A stretch of 64,000 bases of DNA from Zizania palustris (taxonomy: Eukaryota; Streptophyta; Magnoliopsida; Poales; Poaceae), in the NCBI GenBank assembly GCA_019279435.1, contig JAAALK010000081.1, positions 52,381,318 through 52,445,317 of the forward strand, given 5' to 3'. The position numbers and the translations under genes are program-made. This document shows, one piece after another, positions 52,503 to 62,976 of the stretch (positions within the stretch are counted from its first letter, which is position 1; each line of letters starts with the position of its first letter). The notes under the pieces are model-generated. The model saw only the letters and a program-made list of their open reading frames with translations, searched no databases and had not been told where the DNA came from.

Positions 52503-53147
52503 AAGCTTCTCAATGGCTCTTTCCTCATTGATGATGTCTTCACCATGCTGCACTAACTTCTGCAGTAGAGAGTTGAGACAGAGAGCAAAATTATCAACAT
52601 CCTCACCTGGTTTGAAAGCCAGGTTCTCCCACTCCTTGCGTAGTGCCTGTAGTGTAGACTTGCGGGCGCGATCGTTGCCGATACGCACTGCACCGATAGT
52701 ATCCCAAGCCTCCTTGGCAGTTCGCTTGCAAGCAATCAAAGAATGCATCTCCGGCGGGATTGCAACAACGAGGGCCTCTAGCGCCCGCCGATCATCGTCG
52801 TAGTCCACGTCGTCGTATGTGACCGCCTCCCACATGTGCCGCACTTGGAGCTTCACCCTCATAATCACGGACCACTCGGTGTAGTTGGTCTTGGTGAGGG
52901 TGGGTCATCCAACACCAGCACCAGCATCCTTGATAATGGTCTAGAAGCTGTGATGACCATGGCGCCGGTCCAGGGAAGGACAGCCACGCTGCCTGTGAGG
53001 GTCGCATTCGCCAGGAGCATGACCGTCGCGTGCACATCCTCCCGGAGTGTTGTCGGTGCGTATGGGCCCGTTTGGGCTGCCACCGCGAGCACGGGGCTGC
53101 GCTGCTGCCCACTGTGCCACCCGCTCATCCTTCTCCCTCCTTGGTAA
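52503..53147 (-). pseudogene. Copia E: gag capsid region
   Basis: The minus strand reads ELPRREKDERVAQWAAAQPR at the solo-LTR junction, then, with frame changes, VKLQVRHMWEAVTYDDVDYD, LVVAIPPEMHSLIACKRTAK and EAWDTIGAVRIGNDRARKST, LQALRKEWENLAFKPGEDVD. These are the UBN2/Retrotran_gag pattern of copia gags (W..V followed by AKEAWDxI). It ends at IEKL, where element D inserted. Confidence 0.9.
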
Positions 53148-53152
53148 CTCGG

Positions 53153-54945
53153 TGTAATATCTCATAAAAAATATCTAAAAACAAATATCTAAGAAGCCAA
53201 ATGTTGACCACTTTCTCCTAAAAGTTGACTTTTTGATCTGTTGCTCGTATGGTCGATCGGGAACCGTGGTTGCGAATATCTCATCGACATGATTCCATTT
53301 TTGGTATTAAACAGTTGTTTCGAATATCCGATGAATCATAGTAGGCCCAACAATTTTCAGCCGTTAATTTATTTATAAATAAAGGATGAGGCTAGAACCT
53401 CCTCACAAATTCTAGAGTTGCCTAGAGATCTCTCACGTGTAGCGCTATCTCTTTTCTTCCTTGCTCTCAAGAATTCTCTTGATTTCTTATTTCCGTTGAA
53501 TCTTCACGATCCACTGCAGGTTTCTAGTTATGTCAATCTTATCTATGTGCTATAGTCGTTATCTTCAGTTGCTCCTTTTGTTTTGTTCTCATACACTGTC
53601 GTATGAGGCTGCTACCGTTTAATCCATTATTTGTCGCTTTGTTGTTTTGTCGGTCATCTCCATCTCTTCCTCTACTTATTCTAGAGTTTACCAACCTCTT
53701 GCCCATCAAGTTGCACGGTTAATTTATTGGTTATACTCACTTTATTCAATACCCACCATGTGTTCAATGAAATGATTATAAGAGATTGATATGCTATCTT
53801 TCCTTTTTGGATGTAATAGAAGAGATATTTGTCACTTGCAAAGTGACATGTTGTTGAAAATATATTGTTTTCTTGAAGAAAAATCAATTTTGGTTACTAT
53901 GAAGTAGACCAAATAACATCGTATAAATGACATTAAGAAGTGTAGAAAGAATGTTTTGGTGTTGTTTGTACTTTGATCGTGTAATACTCAATATGTGTTT
54001 ATACAGGTGGTAACCCTTCCGAGCGCAATTAAACATATAGTATTCTTTGTCGACACTAGTATAAAGGCAAGTAACATGTTATGTTTATATTCATGTCTTA
54101 CTTCTTTCCCAAGTTAATTAAACTTGAGATGTTGCTTTTAAATTTAGTCCATCCATATTCAGGTGGGCTATTTTGTGGATACCAGGTTGCATTAAAGAAA
54201 TTATAAGAATTAACGTCAATTCACATGCATACATATGCACATATGCATTGCATAAGGTGATAAAGGCTAGTCACTGCCATCGTGCCTGACTCGTACTGGT
54301 ACATGGAGTTGCATGAGAGGCTAGTATATCTAGCACAAAACTATCAATTGGAGTTGCATGAGAGGCTAGTATATCTAGCATAAACTCTCAAATGGAGTTG
54401 CATCATGTCATACATATATTTATTTGATGATTGGATATACAAGAATTTTGAGGAGTGAAATTCAATGCCATGATAGTTGATAAAAGCATGTTGAAAATTA
54501 TTGGATGAAGCAATTGGTTAATTACAAAACAACTTGTGAATGAGTAATATATGTTTATATTCATAATTGTTGCTTGCTGAGCTTGTCTCACTTTTTTTTT
54601 AATTCTATTTCAGGTGTGTTTGCTCGATGAATCTACCTTTTTGTGGTACGGGATTTGTAGTGGCACTTATCACTTCACCATCTATAATCATAAATGGAAC
54701 CATGTTTAAAATAGTTGTAATTTGTAATATGTAGTTTGTGTTGTAATAATTTGAATTTTGAAACCAATGGGGTTTTTAGTCATAGAAATGTTTATGACTG
54801 TGAGTTTTGATAAAGTTGATATCTTTTTGGTGATAAGTTATAAACTGCATGTGATTGTGGATGGATGACCTCACAATTACAGAGGAGTTATTGCCATTTT
54901 TTTGTTTTGGTGGTTAATTGCTGATTAGAAAAGTAGGGTGTTACA
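53153..54945 (+). mobile_element. Solo LTR of an unidentified Ty3-like element
   Basis: 1793 bp, TGTAATATCTCAT...AGGGTGTTACA, flanked by a perfect CTCGG duplication (53148-53152 and 54946-54950). Removing it joins copia gag codons in frame (LDLEAE then LPRREKDER). A TATA-type TTATAAATAAAGG occurs near 53370 in the plus direction. No internal coding region, primer site or second LTR is seen. It is unrelated in sequence to the Tekay LTRs apart from the GGTGTTACA end. Confidence 0.88.
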
Positions 54946-54950
54946 CTCGG

Positions 54951-55233
54951 CCTCCAAGTCGAGGCTACCTCCCTTGGAGGCAGTGCCACTGTTGCTACCG
55001 TGGCACAAAGCTTCGATCTCTGCCGCCGTAACACGTGCTGCAGCCGCAACCACCGCCGCTTCCTCTTCCGCTCTCGCTACTGCTAGTTCAGCCGCCGCCA
55101 ACCTCGCCTTCCGAGCCACCACTATCGCGGACTCTGCTACCACCCGGTCGCGCTCCTCCACCATGATGACTTTGGCCTCCTGCCGACGTCGTGCGCTCAA
55201 GGTGACCGAGCGAAGAGAGTCTCCTACGGACAT
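54951..55233 (-). pseudogene. Copia E: gag N-terminal region
   Basis: ATG 55233 opens MSVGDSLRSVTLSARRRQEA followed by a long Ala/Glu/Arg helix (AAAELAVARAEEEAAVVAAA), which enters the solo-LTR junction in frame with the next gag part. This Ala-rich helical N-terminus is unusual for a copia gag; it may be a low-complexity extension. The true start is uncertain, because an upstream frame (55489-55240) is also open and Ser/Pro-rich. Confidence 0.6.
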
Positions 55234-55439
55234 TGCACACCGCTAGAGTGGAAGGGTCGTGGGGGTTGCTGTTGCACTGGGAGGAAGCCGCTACTATCGA
55301 GGTGCTGCTCGGAGTGTGGGTGGTGCTCACCGAGTCATTGGTTTCCGGTGGATTGGCAAGGGAGGAAGATGAACAAGGAGACGGGCGTCTCCATTGGAGA
55401 GAGTCGCGGAGGGGATTGGAAAGGTCATAGAACCATACA

Positions 55440-55451
55440 GCTCTGATACCA
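55440..55451 (-). other. Copia E primer binding site
   Basis: Minus-strand TGGTATCAGAGC, 2 bases after the 5' LTR, matches initiator methionine tRNA. Confidence 0.93.
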
Positions 55452-55453
55452 AT

Positions 55454-55789
55454 TGTTAGACAGAACACTCGCATTGGTAGGGATGACACTCAGAGTTGGG
55501 GAATTTTCTTCTCATTCAACTCACTCAAATGCCATGCCAACCCGAATGGTTGGGGATACATATTTATAGGCTAGCCATGTAGCCCAAGATGCTAGATGCT
55601 AGTCTAAGATGCTAAAGCAAAGATGCTAGTCTAAGATGCTAAAGCAAAGATGCTAGTCTAAGATGCTAAAGCAAAAGATGCTAAAGGTGCTAAGACTACA
55701 AACTTGTCCACACATTGACATCACACATGTCATGCCAAACAACATGTCATGCCAAGACACACATACACACACATAGACTTATTCTCTCA
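55454..55789 (-). repeat. Copia E 5' LTR (right copy, 336 bp)
   Basis: Longer than the left copy because of a 27-bp tandem repeat in three copies (55594-55674). TATAAATA on the minus strand at 55561-55568. Confidence 0.93.
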
Positions 55790-56431
55790 CTTCTCACCTA
55801 GCAATCCCTTTCTCTTGCAACAAATGTCATCTATTGCCTTCTCTACCATTGGAACATCACAAGAGGGTGATCCAGGGCTCTGGAATTGAGTGTAAAGAAG
55901 TAGTAGCAAAATCATTCTCTTAGATCATACATAGCTTTAATATTAGCCGGTGACAAATTAAATCACAACTCATAGGAAGCATCATGGGAAGAAACTCCTC
56001 GCGAACAAGCGACATCATAGGATGTTTAGCTCAGCGATGGGGTATTTTTTGTGACAGAGTGTGTTGTATGCCACCTAAATGTACTCCTTTCAAAGAATCA
56101 AGCTTCTCCATTTCACAAAAATGAAAAAATAGATGCCTAAGTACTACATATCCCTTTGCCACTTTGACTTGTTCAATCCCAATTATGTTTGTCCCAATCT
56201 AATCTACCAATCCCAAGAGTTTCCCACCCTGCAAAAGGCATCCATCAGAGACTCACATAGAGAAAAAACCCCTAACCAAATAACTCCACTGGATCTCCAT
56301 GGTTCCAAGAAGGGGCATGGGATCGTTACGAGAGAAGGGGAGCACGACGACCCTCAAATCCTTCTAGTGTGAATGTGAGACTGAGATCAATCAAGATAGA
56401 AGAGAATAGATGGAGGGTGTATTTGTCTTAC
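55790..56431 (-). other. Intron-like sequence downstream of AIP1 exon 1
   Basis: Starts (minus strand) with the GTAAGAC donor. No exon found. Ends at the copia target duplication CTTCT. Confidence 0.5.
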
Positions 56432-56829
56432 ATGAATGTGCAAACCAAGGACTTTCCCTTGCCATCCTTGGACACAGTGATGCGGAGGCCATTGGGGAGC
56501 CTACAGAGGTCATCAACTCGACCGGAGGTGGCGGAACTAGTCCTTGAGGGTGTGGTATCGGTAGTAGCCCCATACACGGACACAACTGAAGGAATTCATA
56601 GAGGCAATCCACTCGTCATTAGGGGAGAAGCGGGCAACGGTGGTGCCGTGGTGGGGTAGAAGTGGTCGGGTTAGCCCTAGGCATCGAGCGGCACGTCGAG
56701 GGGGCAGATGATGACGCTGCACCGGGTGCAGCAAGCAATCGTGTTCATCTTGGTGTCGCCCATGAGGAGGACTCCCCATCCCCGCTTCGTCGCCAACGAG
56801 CATGTGTATGTCTCCTATAGATGCGCCAT
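56432..56829 (-). pseudogene. Actin-interacting protein 1 (AIP1/WDR1) exon 1, decayed
   Basis: ATG 56829 starts MAHL, a stop, then ETYTCSLATKRGWGVLLMGD and NTIACCTRCSVIICPLD. Plant AIP1, a WD40 protein that promotes cofilin-driven actin filament disassembly, begins with a similar MAxLLETYxC block followed by a ...VIIR-LD block. In a second frame come TTVARFSPNDEWIAS and CVRVWGY (the first WD repeat). In a third come SGRVDDLCRLPNGLRI and DGKGKSLVCTFM before a GTAAGAC donor. Two frameshifts and at least three stops make it a pseudogene. It lies just inside a Helitron-type 5' end on the same strand. Confidence 0.8.
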
Positions 56830-57188
56830 TTCCCCTCAACGTGCGCACAGAAAGGGAGGGAAGGGGAGCGGCAGTTGTGCGTGGAGGGGGAGCGGTGGTT
56901 GCACGCGGAGAAAGGGAGGGGGAGCGGTGGTTGCACGTGTGGGATGGGAGGGAGGGTGAGGAGGGAGGGGAGTCAATTGCGGCCTGAGCGTGCGGCGGCG
57001 GTTGTGGGTAGAACTTGGAAGGGAGTCAATTGCGGCTCTGTGCTCGTGGGGAGGGAGGGAGAAGCGTGGGTGACGACGCGGACTGAGCCGCGCATACGTA
57101 ATGGGCCGGGCCGACAGGGCACTGCGCGCGGAGGGAACAGAGCAGACGGACGATGCCAGACCAAGTTCGCTCTTCATAATAGTAGAGA
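56830..57188 (-). other. Helitron 5' end and captured AIP1 leader
   Basis: On the minus strand the block begins at 57188 with TCTCTACTATTATGAAGAGC, preceded by A. This agrees with the plant Helitron 5' consensus TC-T-TACTA and the A|T insertion rule. Toward AIP1 the sequence is GC-rich and includes three imperfect copies of GGGAGCGGTGGTTGCACG-like words (about 56865-56940), perhaps the 5' UTR or promoter of the captured gene. The 3' end of the Helitron was not found in the window. Confidence 0.6.
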
Positions 57189-57581
57189 TAAAGTTATTTT
57201 CGTTGATAACATGTATTTTTCTTTATATAGAAACTGGGAATTTATCTTTCACGAATAACATGCATTTTAGAAATTGAAGATTTATATTTTATATTTTACC
57301 GACATATAAGAAGATGTTCAATGACACATGAGTTAAGGGAGTAAACCTTAATTTTCAAAACGAGGGTATAAAATCAATTTTTTCATTATAGAAGGTGGTC
57401 ATGTTTGCCTGGCTGTTTGCTTGAATTTTAGGCAAATTTGTATCACAAGTTTGACTTGTTTTGGGCAGCGTTTGATTCATTCTGTGCAAAGTACTTCTCC
57501 GTCATGTATTTTTTAGCATTTAAAATATATCCTCAAAACTTTAATTTTATTTCCATTTCTTCTGTTAATACACAAATTAAC
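57189..57581 (+). other. Unassigned flanking DNA
   Basis: A/T-rich, with no ORF or repeat structure that I can support. Confidence 0.4.
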
Positions 57582-58102
57582 TGTTGGGGATGTGACCCCC
57601 AGTACCCCATAATTAGGCTTATCAGACCGTACCAAGTACATACCAAGACCACTATTGACCGTCCAATATAGCCCATAAATAGGGTGTTTAGTTTCGATAA
57701 GGAAAGATGAGTTTTTATCAAATAATTGACTCTAGATATGGTATCAAGAGATTTATTTGTACCAAAATCTCTGTAATTAGGGATTTAGCACTCGAGTTTG
57801 ATAGACAATACAAATTTGACTTGGGGTAGAGTCCCATATTGTTGGACTCACCTTCTGATTATATAAAGGAGACAAAAACCCCTAGAGATCATCTGATCTA
57901 TCATCAATCATCTATCCATTTAGTTCCACCATATTTTCCCGCTTTTGATGTCTTAAGCCTCCATAGCTTAATTGTGTCATATTGATTCACCATCGTACTA
58001 TACACCAAAATACAAGACATATGGCTATTATCCTCCAGGAAGCCTAAACCAGTATAACCCTTGGCTCTTGTATTCTAGAGTCTATTGGGGAAAGGGGAAG
58101 CT
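57582..58102 (+). repeat. LTR-like fragment, Tat style
   Basis: Starts TGTTGGGGATGTGACCCCC AGTACCCC, as many Tat-lineage LTRs do, and has a TATATAAAGG near 57859. No CCAACA end with matching target duplication was found. It ends at a GGGGAAAGGGGAAGCTA purine tract (58086-58102) that looks like a polypurine tract of whatever follows. Confidence 0.4.
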
Positions 58103-58597
58103 ATGTTAGCCAAAAATTTCAAAAATTCATCCCAAAGCCCAAGAAGCATGCGCGTGTAAGATCATAAAACGGTACCTTCTAGCACAAGATGCGCTAAGTG
58201 CAACGAAAGAAGATGTTGAGGAAGCACATCCTTGCCTATCCTCACTTTATCTCGGCTGTTCCTCATCAATCCAATCGGTGAAGATAACGTAGTTGTTCAC
58301 GTGATGAAGTCTATGAGCGTCGCTATTGGAGCAACGTCTCCATGGTATCCACACGTCAAGGGATGGGATCCTTTCCACATCGGCGTGCTAGCATCGCCCG
58401 TGAGAAAACGAGAGATCCTCAATCTCAACTTTTGAGATCAAGAAAGGGAGGAGAGGAGTTCTTGGTGGCTAGGTCCAAACTAAAAACTGATTGTTCTCCA
58501 AGACGTCCTCCTCCTCTCTTTATATAGAGGTTATAGCCCCTGGTCGCCAGCAACTCGAAACTAACAAATAGGTTACAACCGATTTGTGCTCCAACAG
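58103..58597. repeat. Second LTR-like fragment
   Basis: Begins TGTTAGCC after a purine tract and ends GCTCCAACA. A TATATA core near 58517 could work in either direction. No matching target duplication (AGCTA versus GATCC), so the borders are tentative. Confidence 0.35.
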
Positions 58598-58990
58598 ATC
58601 CAATCTGTTTTACCCACGTCAGAACTTCTGATCCTAGATCGGAACTTCCGATCAGGTATTTTCGGTCTCTTAATCCAGCACGTTATCATAACAGATCCAA
58701 TCCGTTTTCATCCACCTTGGAACTTCCTATATACATATTGGAACTTCTGACTAGTACAATTTTTCTGATTCCAAATCGGAACTTCCGGTTTCGTCTCTAA
58801 TTAGAAATTATAGGAACTTCCGATACCATATCAGAACTTTCGATTTGAGCTCTCGGTTTCAAATATCATAAATTATCGAAACTTACGATAACACATTGGA
58901 ACTTCCAATTTGAGCTCTCTATTTCCAATTCAGAAAATAATCAGAAATTCCGATTCCAAATTGGAACTTCCGATCCAACCGGAATTTTAT
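58598..58990. repeat. Cluster of imperfect GGAACTTCCGAT palindromic repeats
   Basis: About ten occurrences of (T)CGGAACTTCCGAT-like words at irregular spacing of 25-50 bp (for example near 58638, 58789, 58809, 58969). The core GGAA-CTTCC is self-complementary. Confidence 0.7.
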
Positions 58991-59056
58991 TGGGCATACT
59001 TCCTTCGATCTCCCAATTGCACAAGAACCAATTCTTTGCATGCTTATCAATCCATT

Positions 59057-59546
59057 TGATGAGAACATCACCAGTTGAGATAGGATCATGATTGTGAGGA
59101 AACAAGTTAAGGTGCATGCTTTTTATGTTAGATTTAATTTTTATATATTTGAACATCAGATGCTACACCATGAGATGCGTTTATTTTCAATTTCAGAAAT
59201 ACTTTCTTGGATCAATAGAAGCGATGCATGTATATGGAACTCTTGTATTATCATGGAAGTTGATTGGGGACCAATAGACGTTGAGTCGAGGATGACTCCA
59301 AATCAAGAAGGAGAGGATGATTAGGACATCCCTACCAATGATACAACCATACATGAATACCATGATCCAATTATTCGAGTTCGAGCATGACGATTAAATC
59401 TATAGGTCAACTCGTTTCTAAGTATCTTAGTATATTATCTTGGGAATAAATTACTACCTAGTATTATTATTATTGTTAGGAACCATGAAGATGATGAAAA
59501 TCACTTGGAGATAAACAAAAAGTTGGAGAAGGACCAGGAAGGACGT
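59057..59546 (+). repeat. Fragmented relative of element D
   Basis: 59057 begins TGATGAGAACATCACCAG, like the D LTR start, and follows D closely through the TATATATTTGAAC...CAGAAATAC part. At about 59300 it jumps to a polypurine-like AAGAAGGAGAGGA and a second LTR start, TGATTAGGACATCCC (59318). This implies a large internal deletion. Element C inserted at 59546/59547. Confidence 0.75.
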
Positions 59547-61519
59547 TGTGACGCCCCGATTTATTAAATCAGAACATTATTGAATTTCCCAAGAAAAACA
59601 ATAATACAAGAGGTTCATCATGCGACACGTACATACGAGCAATCATCCGTGGTACGCAGACCACATTATTACATAAGAGTAAAATTAAAATAAACAATAA
59701 AAATAAACTGCATGACGAACGCCCTCTTTAGGATCTTTCTTCTTGACTGGGTCGCTACTCCAGACCATCCTCGTAGTAGGCATCCTCTGAATTGTGAGTC
59801 CAACAGGTATGAGTACGAAAAGGACTCAACAAGCCACTGCAAATGCAATAGTAATGCAAGGTAATAACAAAAGGAAGGATAATGGCTAAAAGTGCGGAAA
59901 CGTACATTTTTCAGTTATTGCATTTAGTGTAGTCAAATTTAATCATGCGGAATAATAAACATGAACATCATAATACCATCTAACTCGAGGAGTATGTTTT
60001 CCCTCCTCGCACAACAGTCCTTACATGCCAAACCATCATGCACATTCATTTAAAAGTAAACTAACTGTGGGATGTCACGCAACCCGCCCTCCACCGTTGG
60101 ATCGCGATCGGGCGGCCACGGGCGATGCGGGGGAGTTAAGTTAACGTGGACGGCCAGGATTAAAACATCGAACCGGTACGCGATGGATGACCTAGATTCA
60201 TCGCGGGTTTTAAATACTAATGGACTCACGAGATCACACCGTACCGCTTCGCTTAGATCATACGGGCCAGATTAAACCGAGGGATGGATTTAATATCGGC
60301 CGTCGGATCGTGATCGCGTGGTTGGGGATGAATCCGACAAGGCACGGGTAGTTTACCCACGCCGGTCATCTTCTTCGGCGATGACGAGCGGGTCAGGGGC
60401 CACGGCGAGCGACGACGGTCCAAGCTACGCCTAGAAATGGAAAGTGGACATCAAGGGGAACACAGGAGTACCATTGTGGTGGTCCGAGGTCGACGGGGTA
60501 CAGCCGGCGATGAGGGTTGATGGCGGAGGGGTTCGGGTCCCTTGTCGGCGATGGTGTTCCGGCGGGGTTCATCGACGACGGAGGGGTGGCCGAGGTCAGG
60601 GAGGCGCCTACGGTCATGACAGTGCGGTCGTCGAGGACGAAGGGGGACTTTGGGGACGGTGAGCAACGGCTGGAGCGAGGGTGGCGGGGTGGTGTTAAAA
60701 ACCGAAGAGGGGCGCTCTGGTTCGTTCTCAACGCGATCGGACGTGCGGGCTGGATGAGGTGGAGGCTAGGGGCTTAAATAGAGGCGCCAGTGAGGGTCAG
60801 AGGGGGACACATGCAAGAAAAGCTGAGGGGAGGCATTCACTCGCTGGTGAGGTCTTGCCATGCATGGGCGCTGTGATCCTGGGGCTTAAACACGTCCCTT
60901 AACGCTATTAAACGGTCGACGAACCTCGGGGGGCATTAAACCGGCGACGAATTGATGGGAGGAGGGCCGACAGGGCATATCCGAGGCGAGGTCTTCGGCC
61001 GGTGGAGTTAGGGGGGTGTGGCGCGAGGTGGATGATGGTCCTGACAAGCGGGGGCCATATGTCAGCGGGCGCGGGGCGAGGGCGTGGCAACGGGGCACAA
61101 CCGACAGGTGGGGTCGGGCGGTCGGGCGCGCGCGCGAAGGGAGAAGGGCTCGCTAACAAGCGGGGCCCGGGTGTCAGTACGGGGCGCGGGGAGGGAGTGG
61201 GCTGGGCCGGCTGGTGGAGGGAGAAGAGGGGGAAATGGCCCGTTACTGTTTAAAATGTTTTCCGAATAAATTTAATTGCTGAAATTGGTTTAAAATATTT
61301 GGGCTACTTCCAAGGGTGATAAAAATTTGTAAAAATTCTCAAAAATATATCTTGGCCTTGGGATCATATACAAAATTTCTAGCCCCTAGTTTGAATGTTT
61401 CATCTAGGTTCTAGTTCAATTAAGCTTAGAAGGGCATTAAAGGCATTTCAAAATAAATTATTTCCAGAAAAATATATTAAATGGTTTTTTTATTTCTCTG
61501 AAAATTTGGGGTGTTACAA
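59547..61519 (-). repeat. Element C 3' LTR with internal deletion
   Basis: 1973 bp, TGTGACGCCCCG...GGGGTGTTACA. Compared with the solo LTR at 3808-7224 (3417 bp) it lacks about 1.4 kb. The join is near 60090, where CAACCCGCCCT is directly followed by CCACCGTTGGATC. Confidence 0.9.
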
Positions 61520-61535
61520 ACCTACCCCCCTTACA
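61520..61535 (-). other. Element C polypurine tract
   Basis: Minus-strand GTAAGGGGGGTAGGTT next to the LTR, equivalent to those in A and B. Confidence 0.88.
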
Positions 61536-61860
61536 AAGAATCTCGTCCTCGAGATTGGAACATTACTCGAATAGCTCGGGGTATTGGGCTTTCAACTCGT
61601 CTTTTTTCCCACGTGGCTTCTTCAACGGGGTGGTTGTTCCACTGAACCTTACAAAAGCAAACCACACGACTCCTGGTTACTCTTTCCTTAGTTTCTAGAA
61701 TCTTGACGGGTTTCTCAATGTAGGTCAAGTACTCTTGGACGTTGAGCTGTTGGAGGTCGGCTTGTTCTGTGGGCACACGGAGACACTTCTTCAGCTGAGA
61801 GACGTGGAACACATCATGTACTCCTGCTAAAAATGGAGGCAGTTCTAGTTGATATGCCAC
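61531..61860 (-). pseudogene. Element C pol: chromodomain segment
   Basis: AYQLELPPFLAGVHDVFHVS, QLKKCLRVPTEQADLQQLNV and IEKPVKILETKERVTRSRVV, FCKVQWNNHPVEEATWEK correspond to the GPF/chromodomain end of element B. After ATWEK the frame is lost (RRVESPIP instead of EDELKAQH) by a small deletion near 61605, so the last 15 residues are not encoded. A TAG at about 61881 separates it from integrase. Confidence 0.9.
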
Positions 61861-61881
61861 TTCTCCTTGCCGTTGGAGGAT

Positions 61882-62925
61882 CTAAAAAGGTCCGACATAG
61901 CGGGGTGCTAGCTTGCCTCTCATGTTGAACCTTTGAGTGCCACAGAGGGGAGTGACTCGGAGGTAGACATAATCGCCCTCCCCAAAGGTTAGGTCTCTCC
62001 GTCGGTTATCGGCATAGCTCTTTTGTCGGGACTGGGCTATCTTTAGTCTGTCCCTGATGATCTTGACTTTCTCTACGGCTTCTCGCAATATATCTATCCC
62101 GAACAGTTGTGATTCTCTGGTCTTATCCCAGAGTAACGGTGTTCTGCACTTACGCCCATAAAGTGCTTCAAACGGGGACATCTGTAGGCTAACTTGATAG
62201 CTGTTGTTGTAGGAGAACTCCGCATAAGACAAGTTCTTGTCCCACATTCCGCCAAAGTCTAGAGCGCATGCTCTAAGCATATCCTCCAATACCCCGTTGA
62301 CCCTTTCGATTTGACCATCGGTTTATGGATGATAGGCGGTGCTAAAGTTTAGCCGGGTGCTAAGCTCTTCTTGAAGGTTCTTCCAAAACTTAGAGGTAAA
62401 CTGACTCCCATGGTCAGATACAATCTTCTTTGGCACTCCGTGCAGGCACACAATCCGGGTCATATACAACTTGGCCAACTTGGCGACGGTGTAAGTTGTC
62501 TTGACGGGGATGAAGTGAGCCACTTTGGTGAGTCGGTCGACGATTACCCAGATAGAATCATGACTGGCTTGGGTCCTGGGTAGTCCTGTGATGAAATCCA
62601 TTCCTATCTCTTCCCACTTCCATTCGGGGACCTTGAGGGGTTGCAACAGTCCGGCAGGTCTCTGGTGCTCTGCATTGACTCGCCGGCATGTGTCGCACTT
62701 GGTCACATACTCAGCTATTTCCCTCTTCATGCTGACCCACCAATATTTCTCCTTTAGGTCTTGATACATCTTTGTACTCCCGGCATGTATGGAGTATAGA
62801 GTATCGTTGGCTTCTTGAAGGATGAGGGCATTCAACTCTGGCTTGTCGGGTATGCATATCCGATTTCCGAACCATACGGTATCATGCTCGTCCTCGGAGA
62901 ATCTGGGAGCTTTACCTTTTCTCAT
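61882..62925 (-). pseudogene. Element C pol: integrase
   Basis: Zinc region EANDTLYSIHAGSTKMYQ with CDTCRRVN; the first His of HHCC is Asn (EAND for EAHD). Core residues lie in GMDFITGLPRTQASHDSIWV and KKIVSDHGSQFTSKF. A TAA after STAYHP (near 62325) removes the stretch leading to the catalytic Glu. The frame resumes at 62289 as MEDMLRACALDFGGMWDKNL, MSPFEALYGRKCRTPLLW and RGKLAPRYVGPF, where a TAG ends it. Confidence 0.9.
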
Positions 62926-62976
62926 GTTTTGTTGGATCTCTAAGATGTCTGAGTCTTCCTTCTGTGCATCCTGGAT

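Larger units (their letters stand above)
43214..55789 (-). mobile_element. Ty1/copia retrotransposon E with three nested insertions
   Basis: Flanked by CTTCT on both sides. The LTRs start TGTTAGA and end TCTCA (plus-strand view). On the minus strand: 5' LTR 55789-55454, primer site, gag, protease, integrase, RT, RNase H, polypurine tract, 3' LTR 43495-43214. The integrase-before-RT order proves Ty1/copia. It is broken by a solo LTR (53153-54945), gag-only element D (47748-52502) and a hAT MITE (44814-45363), and by frameshifts and stops of its own. Without insertions it is about 5.4 kb. Confidence 0.95.

Noticed and set aside
53153..54945. Possibility that this is a complete small LTR element or host gene intron.
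   Set aside because: No internal LTR pair, primer site or coding sequence was seen; exact 5-bp duplication and gag continuity fit a solo LTR.
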